A stretch of 32,808 bases of DNA, taken from positions 1 through 32,808 of the forward strand of contig NZ_JAGGPB010000080.1 in NCBI RefSeq assembly GCF_018614055.1, in the 5' to 3' direction. Under the pieces are notes generated by a model that saw only the letters and a program-made list of their open reading frames with translations, ran no database searches and was not told where the DNA came from. The translations under genes were made by a program, and so were the position numbers. Numbering within the stretch: the stretch's first letter is position 1; each line of letters opens with the position of its first letter. Of this stretch, positions 8,218 through 15,463 are shown piece after piece. Source of the DNA: Streptomyces sp. ISL-98. Its GTDB lineage: Bacteria > Actinomycetota > Actinomycetes > Streptomycetales > Streptomycetaceae.

Positions 8218-8440
8218 GGGCGGAGGCCGTGAAGGCGCGGATGTCCTTGGGGAGGCAGCCACCGCCGTAGCCGATGCCGGGCCTCATGCCGCCGCTGCCG
8301 ATACGCGGGTCGATGCCGAGGATCTCCACGATCTGGGAGACGTCGGTGACGAACAGGGGGACGCCGGCGTCCAGGATGGGGGCGTAGACGGCGCGGATCG
8401 CCTTCTCGCCCTCGGCCGTGGTGAGACCGGCGATGAGACA
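8218..8440 (-). pseudogene. UDP-glucose 6-dehydrogenase remnant with internal deletion
   Basis: Two pieces of a UDP-glucose/GDP-mannose dehydrogenase are joined in one frame: TAEGEKAIRAVYAPILDAGV-PLFVTD, then EILGIDPRIGSGGMRPGIGY-GGGCLPKDIRAF. The second holds the catalytic-cysteine motif GGxCLPKD. The 40 or so residues normally between them (the ELxKxxxNAFLA-type helix) are missing, and the Rossmann N-terminus and C-terminal domain are also absent. The frame continues to 8060 into unrelated sequence (TRYQFCVAVGCSGYPREQMD) that I do not recognise. This cannot be an active enzyme. Confidence 0.7.
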
Positions 8441-8475
8441 GGCCGGCAGCGTGGGCAGACAGCGCGCAGGCCGCA

Positions 8476-9469
8476 TCAGCGGCGGCTGGTCCAGTGGTGG
8501 ATTACGTCGCCCATCGGCTGCCTGCGGCCGCCCGGGCCGACTCGGACGCCCGGTGCCTGGTTGAAGCGCAGTCTGGGGCCGCGTTCCCTGAGCTCCACTT
8601 TGTCCTGCCAGGTAGGCCGGAGGGGATGTCCGACGATGACCTGCTCGCATGTGTCGGCCAGGTCGGTGTTGCACCGTTCAACCCGCCTCGCGCTCACATC
8701 TGCCACCGATGTGCCCGTGCCGCGGGTGAGGACCAGTTGCTTGCGCGGATCCAGGGGGAACCTGATCTGATGGGCGTCCAGGAGACCGAAGCCCTTGTAG
8801 GCGTCCTCCTTGGAGTTCGGCTTCCACAGGATGAGAGGGGCGTCTGAAGTGAGGAAGTCGGCTTTGTGTGAGACCTCCAGCTGCCAGTGCCTGCTGCGGA
8901 AGTGCGGCATAAGGTCGTCCACCGTCCCCAATGTCGCGTAGATCGCATCGGTCTGGGAGGGGACGCCGTACATGGCTATCACGCCTTGGAGCCAGCTCCA
9001 CGCGCCTTCTATCTCGGCGGGCTGCGGAGCGAAGCCGAGGTGTTCGCGCTCCAGATATTCCGCGACCAGGGCGTAATCCAGAGGCCGGTCTTTCGCGTAC
9101 GCCTTCACTGCCTGGGGGAAGAGCACGACGGTGCGCCTTTCCGGCGTCCGGTTCATCTGGGCAGCGAGATAGAGGCACAGCACCTCCCGGTCTTCGCTCC
9201 TCGCAGCCGGTAGTCGACCAGTGCGGTCGATCTCGCGCATGACCTGGACGCCGTCATCGTCCAGGTGGGAGAGCTTGTCCTCGACGAAGGTGGAAGTGGT
9301 GCCCGTCCGACGAGATGGTGGTGTTGAAGCCGCCTTGGACGGCGACGTTGATGACGTTGGTCGTGTAGGGGGCCGTGCTGCCGCGCCGCCTGACGCGGAC
9401 CTGGTTATCGACGCCGAAGCGTGCCAGGTAGGACCGCGGGACGAAGTGGTGGCGCTTGGGTGGCGACAT
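8476..9469 (-). pseudogene. DUF4238 protein with a +1 frameshift
   Basis: The N-terminal frame starts at ATG 9469 with SPPKRHHFVPRSYLARFGVD, the characteristic start of DUF4238 proteins. It reads to about 9305 (NTTISSDG), after which coding continues in another frame as TFVEDKLSHLDDDGVQVMRE and on to a stop at 8476. Removing one G from the GGG at 9302-9304 joins the two parts as SSDGTTSTFVEDKL without loss. The remaining C-terminal part includes DRPLDYALVAEYLEREHLGF, DFLTSDAPLILW and HQIRFPLDPRKQLVLTRG, again family-like. The biochemical role of DUF4238 is unknown to me, although it occurs in accessory islands. Either it is a recent pseudogene or the frameshift is a sequencing error. Confidence 0.75.
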
Positions 9470-9530
9470 GCGATCGAGGGTAGTCCGCGACGCTGCCACG
9501 TCCCGGCGCTGGAGCACAGCAACCAGCTTG

Positions 9531-9689
9531 TTCGGTGCGACGGTCGCGGCCAGCTATCTGCACGCCAGCGGCCTGCCCGTACGGTTCACCGCCAAGGAAG
9601 CCGCCGACCTCGCGGAGCAGGTGTCGGCCGGGCACGTGGACGTGCGCGCCCTGGCCACGGCCCTGAAGGAATGGACCGAGCGCATCTGA
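9531..9689 (+). pseudogene. short coding fragment, possibly Doc/Fic-toxin-like tail
   Basis: A plus-strand segment reads GATVAASYLHASGLPVRFTA then AADLAEQVSAGHVDVRALAT and ends at a stop at 9689. The sequence looks genuinely coding and resembles the C-terminal helices that follow the Fic motif in Doc-type toxins, but the HxFx(D/N)(A/G)NKR motif is not present. It begins close to the divergent DUF4238 start. The relationship to Doc is a weak guess. The stretch 9690-9879 holds nothing further that I can support. Confidence 0.3.
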
Positions 9690-9879
9690 GCACACGAGTG
9701 GCGAGGGTTGGGTCACGCAGATGCGGCGCCGGACGCTTGCCCCCCGTCCTGTCTCAAGCTGAGTGGGCACCGACCAGGCCCCGCTTTCGTCACTCCAGAG
9801 GCCCACTGTCATAAGGCTCAGCGCTGGTCGCGGAGCGTGACGTATACAAGGTGCGGCGAGTCAGCGAACGGCTCCCGCT

Positions 9880-10684
9880 TCAGGGGCGTTGCGTTCGAGT
9901 CTCCCTGGCCTTCTCGACGCTTGCCTCGAGGATGGACATGAGGTCTTGGGCGTCGATGGCGGCTGGAGCCGGTGCGGCCTTGGGCACCGGCTCCCCGGCC
10001 ATCTTTGCTGTGAGGAGTTCACGCACTCGCTCCTGGTACTGATCGCGGTGCTCTCCTGGATTCCAGTCGGCGCTCAAGGCCTCCACCAGTTGGACGGCCA
10101 TGGCGAGGGCCCTGCCGCTGGGGGCGGCCTTCTCCTCCGGAAGTTCTGGCAGCTCTTTTCGGGGATCGCGCACCTCATCCGCCCAGCGCAGGGTGTGCGC
10201 GGCGAGGACGCCGTCAGGGTCCGCGGTCACCGCGACCAGGTACTGGCGTTGGTGCATGACGAGCGTGCCGATGCCAGCCCGCCGTGTCTGCCGCAATCGC
10301 CTGGTGGAGCAGGGCGTAGACGCCTTTGTACTCGCTCGCCTGGGGCGCGAGGTAGTAGGTGCGGTCGAAGTACACGAGCTCGATGGCGGCGACGTCAACG
10401 AACGAGGTGATCTCCAGCGCGCGTGTACGACCTGGCGCGATGTCGTCCAGCTCCGCCGGTTCCACGATGACGTACTCGTCGCCGACCTCGAAGCCCTTGA
10501 CGATCTCCTCGGCGTCGACCTCCTTGCCGGTGCGCTCGTTGACGCGCTTGTTGCGCACCCGGTCGGCGGTGCCGCGCTGGATCTGCCGGAAGCGAGCCGC
10601 ATGGCTCTGCGTCGCGGTGACGAGCCGGATGGGCAAGGTGACGAGGCCGAACGTCACCACGCCGTTCCAGACCGCGCCGGCCAT
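9880..10684 (-). pseudogene. ku: Ku DNA end-binding protein with a frameshift
   Basis: The N-terminal half starts at ATG 10684, preceded by AAGGAGGTGG, and reads AGAVWNGVVTFGLVTLPIRL, RQIQRGTADRVRNKRVNERT, YVIVEPAELDDI and YYLAPQASEYKGVYALLHQA: classic bacterial Ku. Near 10275-10300 the frame shifts, and the rest continues as GIGTLVMHQRQYLVAVTADP, then LVEALSADWNPGEHRDQYQE to a stop at 9880. Loss of one base would restore a protein of about 268 residues. Ku binds broken DNA ends and recruits LigD in non-homologous end joining. An ATP-dependent ligase remnant lies 12 kb away in the window. Streptomyces often carry several ku copies, so this may be a spare one. Confidence 0.85.
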
Positions 10685-10772
10685 GCCCTCCACCTCCTTA
10701 CCTCCCATCGCAATCCCGCCGACCAGTGATCGCATCCCAGCGTTGGTGCAGGTCACCCTGGGCGTGTCACTG

Positions 10773-10819
10773 CTGCAGGGTGTTGCCCCTGTGGGTCCAA
10801 CAGGGGCAACACCCTGCAG
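10773..10819. terminator. 20-bp perfect hairpin between ku and the upstream gene
   Basis: Bases 10773-10792 and 10800-10819 are exact reverse complements around a 7-base loop (GGGTCCA). The hairpin lies between the end of the minus-strand gene at 10868 and the ku start at 10684, so it fits a terminator for the former. No T run is present. Confidence 0.65.
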
Positions 10820-10867
10820 CGGCCGGTTTCGCTTCGACACGGAGGAGCGGGAGGTCGAAGGATCGCG

Positions 10868-11128
10868 TCACGCTGCTCTCGGGAGACTGCAGGGCTCCCA
10901 GCCCCGAAGGTCAAGATCCTCCGCGGCCCGCGCGGTGTGCCGGGCCATCACCCACAACTGGGTATCGGGCAGGCAGTGGCGCGACATACCAACCGCCGCC
11001 ACGACGATCCGGGTATCGACCGGGGCGAGGAGCACGCCCCCGTACCAGCCCTCAAGAGAGACGAGCGTCGTGGTGTCCCCGGCGCGAACCACCGTGACGC
11101 GGGTCCGGACGTGGCGCTTCAGACTCAT
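10868..11128 (-). CDS. hypothetical protein
   Basis: An 86-residue protein starting at ATG 11128, chosen because AAAGGGGGCGGT sits directly upstream. The sequence (SLKRHVRTRVTVVRAGDTTT, LEGWYGGVLLAPVDTRIVVA) alternates hydrophobic and polar residues, suggesting a small beta-rich soluble domain. There is no signal peptide, membrane helix or cysteine pair. A terminator-like hairpin follows at 10773-10819, so it is probably transcribed alone. I do not recognise the family. Confidence 0.5.
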   Translation of the reverse strand: MSLKRHVRTRVTVVRAGDTTTLVSLEGWYGGVLLAPVDTRIVVAAVGMSRHCLPDTQLWVMARHTARAAEDLDLRGWEPCSLPRAA

Positions 11129-11590
11129 ACCGCCCCCTTTACGTGCTTGTGCGTGGGGGGTGAAGGGATCATGCACCCGATTCAGCCATAGGTATAGGGG
11201 GTGTGACCGGAAACGCCACTCAACGCACACTGGCTCCTTTGACCGTCACGCCGGACGAGCCCGCCGCGCTCCGGCGGCACACTGCGTATATGACCCCGTT
11301 CGGCTCCGCTCGCCGGCGCCTGTGGAACATCACCGGGTAGACCCTGGCAGCCATCGGGCTTTCCTTGAATGAGCCGGATCACCACGTCCGGGTCGGTGCC
11401 GTACAGCCCAACCCAAGTCCCGCACCGACCGGACGTGCCGGTGGGAAGCCATCTCATCCCTCAGGTCATCGAGCGCGTCCGACGGCCGTGAGGACGAACG
11501 AAGTCACGCCATCCCGCGACGAAGACCGCGCCCGTCGGCGACGGGTGTGACAGCGTGGACCTCAGGCCGGGTCCCTCACTCCCCCCGTGG
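11129..11590. other. gene-free stretch with one inverted repeat
   Basis: No convincing gene lies here. The only structure I see is AGGCCGGGTCC (11564-11574) pairing with GGACCCGGCCT (11595-11605) around a 20-base loop, a possible terminator. A short frame from GTG 11203 (about 45 codons, ending with RRRLWNITG) has no recognisable relatives. Confidence 0.4.
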
Positions 11591-12034
11591 TGACGGACCC
11601 GGCCTCTTGCCCGCGCCGGCCAGAGCCCGCTGCGGCGGAGGGTCACCGCACGCGCGGGCAACGACCTCACCCAGAGCTACGCCTTCACCCTCGCCCCGGC
11701 CGACGACATCCTGATCAAGGAGATCCTGACCGACAGGGTCCGGGCCCGCGCCCGCGAGCGCGGACTGCCGATCTTCTACCTCGACACCGAGGGTCTCACC
11801 GAGAACGGGAGCTACAAGCCCTACCTCATCGAGGGCGCCCGGGAGCCGGCGCGGCGGTTCTATGAGCGGCACGGCTTCATCGAGGTCGAGCGAACGGACG
11901 GGCTGCGCAACGATGAACGGGAGCCGGACGTCCGCTACGTCTGGCAGCCCCAGGAGGAGACGGTGCCGACGGTGGATCTGATGGCCCCACTGGAGGAGAG
12001 CGTACGGACGGCGAAGGCCGCACGCGGGGACTGA
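11591..12034 (+). pseudogene. GNAT-like protein fragment lacking a start
   Basis: The plus strand is clearly coding from about 11650 to the TGA at 12032. It reads GNDLTQSYAFTLAPADDILI, RARARERGLPIFYLDTEG, ARRFYERHGFIEVERTDG and REPDVRYVWQPQ. The FYERHGF element followed by a beta strand is typical of the C-terminal part of GNAT acetyltransferases. The acetyl-CoA-binding Q/RxxGxG/A motif is not seen. The frame is closed upstream by TGA at 11588-11590 with no ATG or GTG start before the conserved part, so the 5' end is lost or frameshifted. Confidence 0.5.
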
Positions 12035-12080
12035 GGCGACCGCGGTCTCCTTCCCCTCAGCCCCTGCCGGGGCGGCTTCC

Positions 12081-12410
12081 CTAGGTCAGACCGGTCTCCG
12101 GGGCGCAGATCGGGCACGGCCCGATATCCGGCTCGGCCAGCGCAATCCTGGCCTCCATCTCCCCCAGGAACCCCCCAAAGCCCTGGTAGGAGGAGCAGCT
12201 GCCCCGGTGCAGGAGAGCAGGGCGCCCAGCCCGCTTCGGTTGGATCTTCCACGACGACTGGGCATGCGCAGCCTCCCGCCGACGCCGCTCCTGCGCTTCC
12301 TGCTGCTCAAGCTCGCGGATTGTCTGACGGGTCCGGTTCAGCTGGTACGCCTGGTACTCCTCCACGATCCTCAGGCGGTCGAGACGGGACAGCGGTGGGC
12401 GGTCCGACAC
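12081..12410 (-). CDS. DUF6233-family small protein
   Basis: A 109-residue protein of a type common in Streptomyces accessory DNA. A basic, glutamine/glutamate-rich N-terminal helix (RIVEEYQAYQLNRTRQTIRE) precedes RPALLHRGSCSSYQGFGGFL and a C-terminal CPIC. The RxxxLHxGxC...C..C pattern suggests a small metal-binding domain. It starts two bases after the stop of the upstream gene at 12413, so the two are almost certainly cotranscribed. The function is unknown. Confidence 0.7.
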   Translation of the reverse strand: MSDRPPLSRLDRLRIVEEYQAYQLNRTRQTIRELEQQEAQERRRREAAHAQSSWKIQPKRAGRPALLHRGSCSSYQGFGGFLGEMEARIALAEPDIGPCPICAPETGLT

Positions 12411-12412
12411 GG

Positions 12413-12778
12413 CTACGCCGCTTCGCCCTGGCCGGAGTCGGCATCCTGCTGGTGGACGTGCTTGAGCGCCATGCGCTGATCCACCACCTCGCCGACAGCG
12501 ACCGTCTCCCAGTACGGGTGCGTCGACACCGTGACCGACAGCTCGACGAGCTCGTGGCGCAGCCGGGCCACCTCGGCTTTCTGCTCGTCGGTGTAGCCAG
12601 GGCTAGGTGGCAGGCTCCGAGGATCCCCGTCCGCGTAGAGCACCTTCGGGGCGGTCCACCCTTCGGAGGGCTCCACCGACCACGGGAGAGTGCGACCGAG
12701 CGCTTCGTACTCCGCCCACGTCTGGTGCAGGCGTTGCTGAGCAGAGCGGAGGTCTTGGGGAAAGTCGTACGCGGCCAC
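12413..12778 (-). CDS. hypothetical protein, upstream partner of the DUF6233 gene
   Basis: A 121-residue acidic protein starting at ATG 12778. It is rich in helical segments (DLRSAQQRLHQTWAEYEALG, EQKAEVARLRHELVELSVTV) with a central WTAPKVLYADGDP. No catalytic motif, signal peptide or membrane segment is visible. It is one of the uncharacterised Streptomyces proteins that accompany DUF6233 genes in plasmid-like regions, and the downstream gene begins two bases after its stop. I assign no function. Confidence 0.6.
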   Translation of the reverse strand: MAAYDFPQDLRSAQQRLHQTWAEYEALGRTLPWSVEPSEGWTAPKVLYADGDPRSLPPSPGYTDEQKAEVARLRHELVELSVTVSTHPYWETVAVGEVVDQRMALKHVHQQDADSGQGEAA

Positions 12779-12838
12779 CCCAGAATGATACGCGTGTTCG
12801 ATTTTGGGAGGCCAGCAGGCACGCCGCCCCTTGGTGAT

Positions 12839-13135
12839 CTACAGGTCGAGCACCGCGCGCAGGGCCTGGCTGACGCGTTCCATGACCGCCGGCTCCACGC
12901 TGCCGAGCAGCTGCCCGCCGTCGAAGCGCGCTGTTCGCAGTTGCTGGAGGTTGACCGCGACCGCGGTGCAGGGCAACGGCTCGTCGAGCACGACGGACAT
13001 GGCGGTGTCCGGGTAGCGCCCGGCGGGGTGCAGCACGATCGCGAGGACCGCGCCGTATGCCTGTTCCAGGCCGTCGAGCGAGACGACGAGGACATTGCGG
13101 CCGTCCGGCAGCGTCCAGATTTCCCCGCGCTTCAC
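12839..13135 (-). CDS. MazF/PemK-like toxin
   Basis: A 98-residue protein beginning at GTG 13135 with KRGEIWTLPDGRNVLVVSLD, the opening strand pattern of MazF/PemK ribonuclease toxins. It continues with AVLAIVLHPAGRYPDTAMSV, CTAVAVNLQQLRTARFDGGQ and a terminal ERVSQALRAVLDL helix, as in the family. Such toxins cleave mRNA or tRNA and are held inactive by a partner antitoxin. The start overlaps the stop of the preceding ribbon-helix-helix gene by four bases (GTGA), the classic antitoxin-toxin order, so the pair should be translationally coupled and probably autoregulated. The sequence is divergent, so catalytic competence is inferred. Confidence 0.7.
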   Translation of the reverse strand: MKRGEIWTLPDGRNVLVVSLDGLEQAYGAVLAIVLHPAGRYPDTAMSVVLDEPLPCTAVAVNLQQLRTARFDGGQLLGSVEPAVMERVSQALRAVLDL

Positions 13136-13323
13136 AGAGTGTCGCCCTCGCCGCACAGGTCGTCGCCGAGGCCGAGCCTGGCGAGTTGCTGGGCAGCGTC
13201 GAGCACAGCCTGCCGACGTGCGGCGCGCACGATGTAGGCGTTGAGGGACAGACCGGCAGCCTCAGCGCCGGCACGGATCGACGGGTCAAGGTCATCCGGG
13301 ATTCGCAATGTCATGACAGCCAT
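13132..13323 (-). CDS. ribbon-helix-helix antitoxin
   Basis: A 63-residue protein reading TLRIPDDLDPSIRAGAEAAG then LSLNAYIVRAARRQAVLDAA. A short basic beta strand plus two helices is the CopG/Arc DNA-binding fold, followed by an acidic C-terminal tail that normally wraps the toxin. It ends GACACTCTGTGA, overlapping the GTG of the MazF-like gene. The role as antitoxin and operon repressor follows from this arrangement. The operator is probably in the 13324-13400 region, where I see no distinct palindrome. Confidence 0.75.
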   Translation of the reverse strand: MAVMTLRIPDDLDPSIRAGAEAAGLSLNAYIVRAARRQAVLDAAQQLARLGLGDDLCGEGDTL

Positions 13324-13495
13324 GCCACCACATTAGCAACCGCAGAGCGGTGTCAGTCAGTGGTGGCGCTCGGCTTTCGCTTGTACAAACGAAGCGTCCC
13401 GGAAACGGTCGTATTGGGACGACGGGCCGCCGCGTACGCCAGCGTCTGCCGTGCCGTCCCGAAAAGCGTCCCGGAACCCGCAGCAACTCCCGCCA

Positions 13496-13622
13496 ATCGG
13501 GACACGGCTACGGGACACTGGACGCCGAGGGTATCCGCCCGAAGTGCGGGGACCGCTGGCACCCAGAGACCGTACGGCGGATGCTCGCCCACGAGACGCC
13601 GTACACCCTCCGCCGCAGGTAA
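13496..13622 (+). pseudogene. serine-recombinase fragment
   Basis: The plus strand reads YGTLDAEGIRPKCGDRWHPE then TVRRMLAHETPY before a stop. The LNxxGxxxxxGxRWxxxTVRRML pattern is typical of the recombinase domain of large serine integrases. No resolvase catalytic domain precedes it. The neighbouring 13380-13495 contains two copies of GCGTCCCGGAA (13400 and 13467 regions). A relic of a lost integrated element is likely. Confidence 0.4.
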
Positions 13623-13635
13623 CATGCTCGACTTC

Positions 13636-13869
13636 TCACGACTTACCGAGTGTCGCCCTCTGGAAAGCGTCGGGGTCATCGACGCGGAGGCTCAGACCCA
13701 ACAGGCTCATGACGTACAGCGCCAGCCGACGGTCTGAGGACCGTACGACCCTCGGATCAGGCTTAGCCTCCTCGATCTCTTTCGTAGGGCGTCCGTCTTC
13801 TGTCTGGTGGAGCACCCAGCAGAGTTTCTCGAAGACTTCGCAGGTGATGGCGGGTCGATTTTCGATCAT
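13636..13869 (-). CDS. hypothetical protein
   Basis: A 77-residue frame from ATG 13869 to the stop at 13636, containing ENRPAITCEVFEKLCWVLHQ, RPTKEIEEAKPDPRVVRSSD and RRLALYVMSLLGLSLRVDDP. Composition and helix-like periodicity suggest real coding, but I recognise no family. The frame is open back to 13980, but that part looks like low-complexity alanine/arginine translation, so I chose the internal ATG. The neighbouring fragments at 13496 and 14019 suggest a decayed mobile element. Confidence 0.4.
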   Translation of the reverse strand: MIENRPAITCEVFEKLCWVLHQTEDGRPTKEIEEAKPDPRVVRSSDRRLALYVMSLLGLSLRVDDPDAFQRATLGKS

Positions 13870-14018
13870 GCCCTTACGAGACGCACGCCGACCTGTCTGG
13901 TCAAGGTGCCGCGCGGCAGGGGCGGCGGCTTGGGCTGCCCGGGCGATGCCCACGCGGCCGATATGGGGGTCGGGGAACACGCCCGGGCTCTCCCCTGCCG
14001 CTGTTGCCGGGAACTGCC

Positions 14019-14114
14019 CTACTCGCGGGCTTCGGTGTTCTCACGGATCGCCGTAGCGACTTCCAGCAGGGCGTACGCAATGGCCCCCAACCACGTAGGC
14101 CCCCCATTGCCCAC
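14019..14114 (-). CDS. 31-residue small protein
   Basis: A short frame from GTG 14114 to TAG 14019 encodes GNGGPTWLGAIAYALLEVAT then AIRENTEARE. It is preceded by GGAGGG four bases upstream of the GTG, an excellent ribosome site, and codon use is strongly G/C at the third position. The peptide would form a hydrophobic helix followed by a charged end, reminiscent of small phage or integrative-element proteins. No function is assigned. The rest of 13990-14225 holds nothing else that I can support. Confidence 0.45.
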   Translation of the reverse strand: MGNGGPTWLGAIAYALLEVATAIRENTEARE

Positions 14115-14231
14115 CGGTCCCTCCGGGGGTGTTTGTGAGACCACGGTGCAGCGCGCTGACCTGGTAAAAGGTACATCGGTGGAACCTGTGAGACCGCCCT
14201 ACGCGTACGCGCGCGGGGGCCGTACGTGAAG

Positions 14232-14283
14232 GGGCCCCGGTGGTGCGCGAGCCGCCCTAGCTCTTCGCTCACCACCGGGGCCC
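14232..14283 (-). terminator. 14-bp hairpin at the end of the five-gene operon
   Basis: GGGCCCCGGTGGTG (14232-14245) pairs exactly with CACCACCGGGGCCC (14270-14283), and a short GAGC/GCTC pair lies inside the loop. It lies 47 bases beyond the stop codon of the HprK-like gene (14330), in the right place for the operon terminator. Confidence 0.65.
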
Positions 14284-14329
14284 GGGGAGGCCCGCGCTCA
14301 CGGGGAGAGCAGCGGGCGGGCTTGTGGAC

Positions 14330-15463
14330 TCACATGTCGCTGGCGAGTTTGGCCAGGAAGTCGGCGTTGGCCGCGACGTCGTGGCCGAGGACGACCTGGT
14401 GGTGCGGGAGGGCGGCGAGCCGGTCGGCGACCGTGGCGCGGGCCAGGTCACTGCCGCCGCCGTCGATGCCGTGGGCCAGGCCGAAGTGGTCCGGGTAGCG
14501 GTCCTCTGTCGAGCCGCTCATGAAGTCGTCCTTGCCGAGCGTCCGGTCGCCGTCGACCAGGGCCGGAACCGCGGCAGCGTCGATCCGGGGGAACAGCAGC
14601 CCGGCCGCGCAGCCGCCGGCCGCCAGCTCCATGCCGAACCAGCTGCTGAACTGGTCGGGGAAGACCTGCACCTTCCGCTCCCGCTTGCCGCCGGGCTCCC
14701 ACAGCGGCTCGCGCCGACCGGCGAGCAGGGCATCGGTGACGTCCTGGTGCTGGGTCGGGTGGAGCTGCTCCCCGCCCTTGAGCCGGTCGCGGACGACGTC
14801 GTACAGGCCGAGCGCGTCCAGGAGGCCGAGGCCGATGGCCGCAGCCGACGGCCAGGGCAGTACCCGCAGCTCATCCCCGGCGACCTTGACGAACACCCTG
14901 TCATTGGCGAGCAGTTCGGCGCCGCGGCTGGCCAGCAGCAGCGCCGTGGTGGTCTTCCCGGCGCCCTTGGAGCCGAAGGTGAGCAGCGCCCGCCCGTCGC
15001 GGACGACGGCGGAGGCGTGCAGGAGCGTCCAGCCATCCCGCAGCAGGGTCGCGCGGATCATCTCGCGTGCGATCCGGGCCGTGGCCAGCGCCAGGGGCTC
15101 ACGGTCACGGCCGGAGATGGTGACGTGCCCGCCCAGCTGCTCGGAGCGGTAGGCGAGCTGCTCGTCCGGCGCGACGGCGGTGATGGTGCCCGTGCTGTCG
15201 CGGGCGAGGAGCAGCCGGGCTTTGGCGTAGGTGGCCACGCTGTGCGGCACGGACGAGAGCAGCGCGGCCAGGTCGGTGTACGCCTTCTCGTCGATGTCGG
15301 CGGTGACCAGGGGCCCGGCGCAGACGCTGCCCGTGGGGACCTCGAACGCCTTCCACCAGGGGCCGAAGTACCGGCGGGACCAGTCGGTGACGAAGGGCGT
15401 GTTGCTCAGGACAGTCACGCTCGCGTCCGCGGCCTGCAGCCGGGTTGCGGTCGGGGTACTCAC
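14330..15463 (-). CDS. HprK-like P-loop kinase/ATPase
   Basis: A 377-residue protein starting at GTG 15463, which overlaps the previous stop by four bases. Its C-terminal two thirds match the HPr-kinase-like P-loop fold: LLHASAVVRDGRALLTF (148-164) leads into Walker A GSKGAGKT (164-171), followed by LLLASRGAELLANDRVFVKV (Walker-B-like D188). The N-terminal 130 residues contain FVTDWSRRYFGPWWKAFEVP, seen in no enzyme I recognise. Relatives of this fold phosphorylate serine on HPr or on peptide precursors such as some lasso peptides. No HPr or lasso genes are here. It is the last gene of the operon. The substrate is unknown; a kinase role is inferred from fold only. Confidence 0.75.
   Translation of the reverse strand: MSTPTATRLQAADASVTVLSNTPFVTDWSRRYFGPWWKAFEVPTGSVCAGPLVTADIDEKAYTDLAALLSSVPHSVATYAKARLLLARDSTGTITAVAPDEQLAYRSEQLGGHVTISGRDREPLALATARIAREMIRATLLRDGWTLLHASAVVRDGRALLTFGSKGAGKTTTALLLASRGAELLANDRVFVKVAGDELRVLPWPSAAAIGLGLLDALGLYDVVRDRLKGGEQLHPTQHQDVTDALLAGRREPLWEPGGKRERKVQVFPDQFSSWFGMELAAGGCAAGLLFPRIDAAAVPALVDGDRTLGKDDFMSGSTEDRYPDHFGLAHGIDGGGSDLARATVADRLAALPHHQVVLGHDVAANADFLAKLASDM

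Noticed and set aside
14330..15463. Lasso-peptide cluster hypothesis because of the HprK-like gene
   Set aside because: No lasso cyclase, B1/B2 protease or RRE gene is present, and no convincing precursor.
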